Shown here piece after piece: positions 59,701-64,000 of a stretch of 64,000 nucleotides of DNA. This DNA is from an uncultured Lachnospiraceae bacterium (GTDB taxonomy: Bacteria > Bacillota > Clostridia > Lachnospirales > Lachnospiraceae): contig CATLGW010000005.1 of assembly GCA_949948715.1 (NCBI GenBank), positions 21,951-85,950 of the forward strand, written 5' to 3'. A program made the position numbers and the translations under genes. Position 1 is the first letter of the stretch; each line of letters starts with the position of its first letter. The notes under the pieces were generated by a model. That model was not told where the DNA came from and made no database searches. It saw nothing but the letters and a program-made list of their open reading frames with translations.

Positions 59701-61214
59701 TCCAGGGCCCCGGGATCGAAGCCGTCCTCGGAAAAGATGCTTTGGTAGGCCGTTTTCAAGGCGTCGAAGGCGGGCTTTAAGCGGTCGTTCAGCCGGTCAA
59801 TGACTTGGGACGGGGTGAGGGCGGAAGCGGCGGCGTGGGTGGCTGCAGCCTGCTGCTCGGCCAGGGCCGCAATTCCCTTGTAAAACGCCTCGAACTTGCC
59901 GGCCTCCGTCTCCGCCAGGATCTCGCTTTCCCGGATCGCTTCGCTCAATTTGGGGAAGGCTTCCAGGGCCTCCGGTGTGAGCTTTCCGGCCTGGTACAGC
60001 GCGACGAGCTCCTGTTTGGTCTTTTCAATTCCCTCTGAGTGGAAGATATCGGAAATCTCCATGTCGTTCCACGCATCCTGGTCCAGATATTCATAGATCA
60101 GTTTCATGGAATCATATATTTTTTTATAGCTGTTAAGAATGTCCTGGTCGGAGGAAGACAGGATTTCTACGCCGTTTTCTTGTTTCTCCACGATCCTGCG
60201 GTACTCGTCCTCCATGGCAAGACGCTTTTCCATGAGATCGTTGATGCTGGCCTCCAGCAGATTGGAGTAGTCCTCCACGTCTTCGGCGTAACCCTCCGCG
60301 TCCTGTTTGTACCAGGCGGCATCAGTGTCCTGGCCCTGGCGCAAGGCTTCCTCATACTGTTGGTAGGCTTCGTTGTAGAGCTCTTTCGCATTAATATACG
60401 TCACCAGGTTGTCTATGATGTTGTCTTTTTCGTTGTTCCACAGAGGTGTTTCGTTAAGGCTCTGTTCCAGGTTTTCTTCGGAAATGTTATATCTTCCAAA
60501 CTGTGTCTGGTAAGCGTTCACCGCTTTTTCGGCGGCTTCCCTGGAAGCGGCGGCCGCCTTCCGCTCCGCGATGTCCTGCTGAAGCAGGAGCTCTTTGGTG
60601 ATGTCCTGCAGCCTGGCAAGCTCTCCCTCCTCCACAATGGTCAGGGGGCCCTTTGCTTGCAGCTCGTCTATCCTCTGGCTGTGGCTGGCCAGTTCGGAAT
60701 TGATGTTCTCCAGATTGGACTTTGCGGATTGGTATTCGGAAAACGCGTCGCCCATGGCTTCGTTTGCCCTTTCCACCCTGTGGATCCAGTTGTCGATGCC
60801 TGTGGCGGCAAGTTCGATTACCTTGGCGACGGCCATCATGGCAAGCATATTTCCTGCCACGGCGAGGGCTTTGAACGCGGCTGCCCCAAGCTTAGTGGAG
60901 AGGGACATTCCCTCCACCGCCTCTTGAAAGCCCTTGGTGGTCATAGCGCCGTTTTTGCAGGTCTTGGCGTAGGCCATGATTCGGTCGTCCACCTCTCCCA
61001 TTGATTCTTTTACCGCTTCGGCGCTCAAGGTAGATGAATTAAAATAATTTGTAAATCTTTGAAATTGATTTAAGACCTCTGGATTTAAGATGGTTTTCGC
61101 CCTGTCGTTTGACAAGAAGGTGTCTATGACCCCGGAGGGACCGCTGATCCCTCCTTGCCGAAACGATTGGAACAGGTTCGTGACCTTCCCCTGCAATTCG
61201 CCGAGGGTCTTGCC
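56715..61214 (-). pseudogene. Tail tape-measure protein, C-terminal part (interrupted gene)
   Basis: About 1500 residues of the tape measure. It contains long helical stretches (for example EQLEDQKELLEEQVKSREET), two hydrophobic segments (KALAVAGNMLAMMAVAKVIELA), and a C-terminal region with VGEEGYEIIVRDGRFFTV, typical of siphophage tape measures. The frame continues upstream but runs into an insertion at 61215 that carries an opposite-strand gene. Removing the insert and one GGCAAG copy fuses this part in frame to the N-terminal ORF as ...CLENADRGK|TLGELQGKV. As it stands this part has no good start of its own. Confidence 0.88.
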
Positions 61215-61311
61215 AAAGAGGACTATTTCGTTGTGTTTTGCAGTGATAATCGTACTGATAAGTAGGTGTGGCACAGAGCCGCTTGTGGTGACGGCATTTA
61301 CCTTCGCAGTA

Positions 61312-61340
61312 GTGACAGACTGCCCCCTTTGTGCTAAAAT
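61312..61340 (+). promoter_or_regulatory. Promoter of the inserted zinc-ribbon gene
   Basis: GTGACA, 17-nt spacer, TAAAAT, about 28 bp before the start codon and opposite to the phage late direction. Confidence 0.75.
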
Positions 61341-61368
61341 AGTATAAAAAATAAAGGGGGAGAACCAT

Positions 61369-61860
61369 ATGGCCTTAATTACATGTCCCGAATGCGGGAA
61401 GGAAGTAAGCGATAAGTGCAGAGCCTGCATACACTGCGGATTTCCTCTTATTAACACCAAGTGCGACATCAATGGCGTAGTGTATGATTTTGAGAATGAA
61501 TTGCGGGTCGCCTTGCGTTTTAAAATGGAAGAATACATAGGTGCTGTTGGGATGATCCGGAAAAAGACGAAGCTAGATATGGAAGATGCCTGTAGGTTAC
61601 TTGATATCATCCGGGAAATACAGGCCATCCCTGCGAGCTATAAACCCTTGTACCCCTGTGAGGACCGTTCAAAATATTGTTATAGTGATACCAACGACGA
61701 CAACAGCGTCAGCAGCAGCGTCGAGTGCCCCTACTGTCACGGAAGGAACACCAGAAAGATCTCCGATGTCTCCAAGCTGGCAAATACGGCCTTTTTCGGG
61801 CTCCTGGGCACGAAACGCTATAAAGAGTGGCATTGCAATAACTGCGATTCCGACTTCTGA
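61369..61860 (+). CDS. Double zinc-ribbon protein (phage moron cargo)
   Basis: A 163-residue protein. An N-terminal zinc ribbon (CPECGKEVSDKCRACIHCG) and a C-terminal one (CPYCHGRNTRK ... WHCNNCDSDF) flank a central domain (about 30-95, DINGVVYDFENELRVALRFK). Zinc-ribbon proteins ending in a WHCNNCxSxF-like motif are common in Firmicute prophages and plasmids, with unknown role. GGGGGAG precedes the ATG. It is expressed from its own promoter against the tail operon, so it is likely made in the lysogen. Confidence 0.85.
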   Translation: MALITCPECGKEVSDKCRACIHCGFPLINTKCDINGVVYDFENELRVALRFKMEEYIGAVGMIRKKTKLDMEDACRLLDIIREIQAIPASYKPLYPCEDRSKYCYSDTNDDNSVSSSVECPYCHGRNTRKISDVSKLANTAFFGLLGTKRYKEWHCNNCDSDF

Positions 61861-61898
61861 CGGGAAAGCAGGGTTTATAAAAGGGCAGTCTTTGCTTA

Positions 61899-61933
61899 GG
61901 GGCGTCCACGGCTTTTTGCCGGGGACGCCCTTT
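61899..61933 (+). terminator. Terminator of the zinc-ribbon gene
   Basis: GGGCGTCC pairs with GGACGCCC; an inner CGGC-TTTTT-GCCG stem closes the loop and TTTCT follows. It completes an autonomous promoter-gene-terminator unit. Confidence 0.8.
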
Positions 61934-62246
61934 CTCCGTTTCTTCCACATGGGGCCAGGAGAGCTCCCCGCCTGGTTTTGCCGCCAGGAAACGGCCAGTA
62001 CCGAGCGCATCTTACCGGGGCGTCGTTGCAGACAGCCCCGGCCGCCTGTTGTCGCTGCAGTGAGGGCTTTTCTCAAAGAGAACTGTCCCTACGGACCATG
62101 GGAGCGTCACGTTGTTACGATTCCGTCCCTGTCGCCAGGGAGGAAGTGTAGTGATGCGCCGCCGTTACGCGGCCGTTGTACCCATTTCCCCGTATATTGA
62201 GGCTTCGTTTCTGCCTGTGTATCTCACAGGCAGCGGCAAGAAAACT

Positions 62247-63425
62247 TCAGTATCCCAAAGAACACTTGCCGCGGTCGGCATTTTCAAGACAACGAAAAAG
62301 GCCAGACATTTTAGGCCTACCGACGTTTTTCAGACCGGAGAGCAGTCCTGCTCCCAGTCCCAGGGAGCTTAGAGGTCCCAGGGCCTTCGTGAGTCCGTTT
62401 ACCAGAGAGAGGAGGCCGTTTAAGGCGTCCAGGGCGACGGTGACCGCTTCGGAGTCCAGCAGGTTTCCCATGGTGTCCGTCCAGGTGTTGGACAGACGGC
62501 CCAGGGAGCCCTCCCAGGAGTCCGCCGTCTTTGCCGCCAGCGTTTGCATGGCTCCCGCGCCGTCCGCATATTCCCGGAGCATCTCCTCATATAAACCGTA
62601 ATTTTCAAGAAGGGCTTTCAGGGCCTCAGAGGAGGAGCCTTCGCCCAGGGAGTTTAACAGTGCTGATCTTCTCTGGTCTCCGGGGGCAAGGCCTGCGTAG
62701 ACCTCCGCCAGCTCCTTTAACACCTCCATGGGGTCCCGCAGGGAGGCGACGCCGTTTCTTGTCTCCTTCAGGGAGACGTTCAGGGCCAGACAGGCCTCCC
62801 GGTATTGCCAGAGCCCTTCGCCGTCCACGCCGTTTTCCGCGTCCTTCACCTGCCGGATGTTTGACAGGATGGCCTGGAAGGCCCGGGCCGCCTGGTCCCC
62901 GTCCTGTCCGGTGGCTGCCATCATAGCGCCCAGGGCCGCGGCGGTCTCTCCGGCCTCCACGCCCAGGGAGGCGGCGGTTTCTCCGGCGGCAGTGCAGGCC
63001 CTTGTCAGCTCCGCCATGTCAAGGGCGTTCCGGCTGGCGATTTGGCTGGCGCCGTCCAGGATTTCCCGCAGTTTTTCCACGTCGCCGCCCAGGAGGTAGG
63101 CGTGGTTGGCGGCGTTAAGGTACTGGTCTGCCAGCGCGGCGGTGACACCCGCCGCGGTCTGCAGCTCCAGGGACAGCCCGGCGACGGCGGAGGCGTTTTC
63201 ATAGCCCGCCTTTGCCGCCGCCCGGTAGCTTTCCAGGTAGTCCGACGCCGCCTTGCCGTATCTGGCGGCGGCATCCACCGCGTCGTCTCCGATTTTTGTC
63301 AGGTCGGCCCTGGTCAGGAGGGCGTTGTCCTTGCCGATCTGCGTCAGGAGGGTGTCCACCTTCTGAAGCTCGGGTATGGCCTCCGTCGCCTTTTTCTGGA
63401 GCAGACTTAGAATGTTTTTACTCAT
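62247..63425 (-). CDS. Tail tape-measure protein, N-terminal part (TP901 core)
   Basis: A 392-residue ORF with the TP901-type tape-measure core: Ala-rich helices, NALDMAELTRACTAAGETAASLGVEAGETAAALGAMMAATGQ and LGRLSNTWTDTMGNLL. It reads GLKNVGRPKMSGL...LENADRGK and then runs into insert DNA (CSLGY, stop). The start is behind AAAGGAGAAC. Tape measures set tail length and extend through the membrane during DNA injection. A truncated core alone is unlikely to work. Confidence 0.9.
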   Translation of the reverse strand: MSKNILSLLQKKATEAIPELQKVDTLLTQIGKDNALLTRADLTKIGDDAVDAAARYGKAASDYLESYRAAAKAGYENASAVAGLSLELQTAAGVTAALADQYLNAANHAYLLGGDVEKLREILDGASQIASRNALDMAELTRACTAAGETAASLGVEAGETAAALGAMMAATGQDGDQAARAFQAILSNIRQVKDAENGVDGEGLWQYREACLALNVSLKETRNGVASLRDPMEVLKELAEVYAGLAPGDQRRSALLNSLGEGSSSEALKALLENYGLYEEMLREYADGAGAMQTLAAKTADSWEGSLGRLSNTWTDTMGNLLDSEAVTVALDALNGLLSLVNGLTKALGPLSSLGLGAGLLSGLKNVGRPKMSGLFRCLENADRGKCSLGY

Positions 63426-63470
63426 TTACAGTAGTTCTCCTTTCGTGAGGTATTTGGGGTTACAGGTCCC

Positions 63471-63674
63471 TCATTCCTCCGGGCGGACCGTCCTGGCCAG
63501 CTCGGCCATGAGGGCCTTCTGGAGCTCGTCCGCGGGAACGTCCTTTAGGGCCAGGTACATTTTCCGAAGAAATCCCAGCGTTTCCGCGCGGTTTTCGAGG
63601 AAGGCAGCGGCCGCGCCGTAGAGCGCCGCCTTGACCTTCCACTGGTTTCTTTTCATTTTCAGGTAAGTGATCAT
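63471..63674 (-). CDS. Small phage protein upstream of the tape measure
   Basis: A 67-residue basic/Ala-rich helical protein (MKRNQWKVKAALYGAAAAFLENRAETLGFLRKMYLALKDV). Its position just before the tape measure is where tail-assembly chaperones usually lie, but it is short and not recognisably one. AGGAGGAAAAACT precedes the ATG. Confidence 0.7.
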   Translation of the reverse strand: MITYLKMKRNQWKVKAALYGAAAAFLENRAETLGFLRKMYLALKDVPADELQKALMAELARTVRPEE

Positions 63675-63893
63675 AGTTTTTCCTCCTGTGTGTTGTGTTT
63701 TAGATAGATTGCTTCCACTATCCCTATAGGAAAAATCCGGTTGGGGAGGAAGGGGCTTCTCTAACCTTGATTTTCCTGGGGTTATGGGGTGTTCTTTTTT
63801 GGGGGCAAATCAAACATGGTGATGAGATGGCTTGCTGCGTTTTTCTTTCTGGTCTTTTCGGTGGCACAGAGCCGCTAGTATAACGTTCGCCAA
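63675..63893. other. Non-coding gap upstream of the tail genes
   Basis: 219 bp with no supported ORF, promoter or terminator. It contains a second copy of GTGGCACAGAGCCGCT (63852-63867) that also occurs inside the moron insert. Confidence 0.5.
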
Positions 63894-64000
63894 TTAACTG
63901 GACTTTTTAATTGGTAGTGTATCTACAATGACTTCCTCTGATACATTGATATCATCAAGGTTATATTTCCAGTGGAATACCACTGGCTCTGCGTTGATCT
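63894..64000 (-). CDS. C-terminal end of an unidentified gene (partial)
   Basis: An open minus-strand frame enters from the right edge and ends at TAA: ...EPVVFHWKYNLDDINVSEEV ... IKKSS. At 34 visible residues it is below the track cutoff. Amino-acid composition looks coding and the frame has no stop to the edge, but the family cannot be told. Confidence 0.4.
   Translation of the reverse strand, partial: INAEPVVFHWKYNLDDINVSEEVIVDTLPIKKSS

Larger units (their letters stand above)
61215..62270. mobile_element. 1.05-kb moron insertion in the tape-measure gene, with 6-bp duplication
   Basis: CTTGCC (GGCAAG on the gene strand) occurs at 61209-61214 and 62265-62270, flanking the insert. Excising one copy plus the 1050-bp insert (1056 bp, 352 codons) restores an uninterrupted tape-measure frame. 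The insert carries a plus-strand zinc-ribbon gene with its own promoter and terminator. About 330 bp to the right of that terminator (61934-62264) holds no ORF I can support. No transposase and no clear terminal inverted repeats were seen. Confidence 0.75.

Noticed and set aside
61215-62264. Group I or group II intron in the tape-measure gene
   Set aside because: No domain V-like or P7-like core was seen, the cargo ORF is on the opposite strand with its own promoter and terminator, and a target duplication is present.
61268-63867. GTGGCACAGAGCCGCT occurs at 61268-61283 and 63852-63867 in the same orientation and recalls insertion-sequence ends
   Set aside because: No inverted partner copy and no transposase were found, and one 16-mer repeat in 64 kb is near chance expectation.
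1-64000. CRISPR array or rRNA genes
   Set aside because: No regularly spaced direct repeats and no rRNA-like sequence were found in the window.

Overview
This window is most likely chromosome of an anaerobic gut Firmicute of the Lachnospiraceae type. The evidence is a class III anaerobic ribonucleotide reductase (NrdD/NrdG), a T-box-controlled thrS, an infC-rpmI-rplT operon behind an L20-type leader, a SigV/RsiV pair, a dockerin-bearing secreted protease and many plant- and mucin-glycan enzymes. Coding DNA is fairly GC-rich, intergenic regions are AT-rich, and GGAGG-type ribosome sites are strong throughout. The species cannot be named from sequence alone.

Layout. 1-4149: the end of a GH105 gene, a cold-shock gene with a long leader, an odd membrane-anchored PTS-IIA-like protein with a nine-residue tandem repeat, and a GH43 glycosidase. 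4178-8570: nrdD-nrdG behind a long leader, then a membrane PP2C/SpoIIE phosphatase. 8576-14092: a four-gene restriction-modification locus with its own promoter. It holds a FokI-like two-headed adenine methyltransferase, an unknown protein, a minimal McrB-like AAA+ motor and a LlaJI/McrC-like nuclease that is frameshifted at a run of seven G. 14128-15943: a GntR(YtrA)/DUF5808 pair behind a 19-bp inverted repeat. 16133-28715: a locus for isomaltose-, raffinose- and sucrose-type sugars (GH13 isomaltase, LacI repressor, ABC binding protein and two permeases, GH32, GH36, fructokinase, amylosucrase-like GH13).

28911-32423: SGNH esterase and tRNA-dihydrouridine synthase on the minus strand. 32574-34550: SigV-like ECF sigma factor, RsiV-like anti-sigma and a lipoprotein. 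34825-40703: CarD regulator, T-box and thrS, a DUF1540 protein, infC-rpmI-rplT, a HAD phosphatase and a small unknown. 40798-47928: a 1714-residue secreted M60-type metallopeptidase with a dockerin, a membrane-anchored partner with a possible cohesin-like head, and a FliD-C-like protein. 48196-64000: tRNA-Leu(CAG), then a prophage tail module read leftward toward the tRNA, from tape measure to S74 tail fibre.

The strongest unusual items are the restriction locus, which joins a FokI-type methylase to an NTP-driven McrBC-type effector and has a possible on/off G tract, and a zinc-ribbon moron with its own promoter and terminator inserted into the tape-measure gene. That insertion has a 6-bp duplication, and removing it restores one open reading frame. 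Also notable are the catalytically dead IIA-like protein, the dockerin/anchor pair, and the tail module with no visible lysis genes next to the tRNA.
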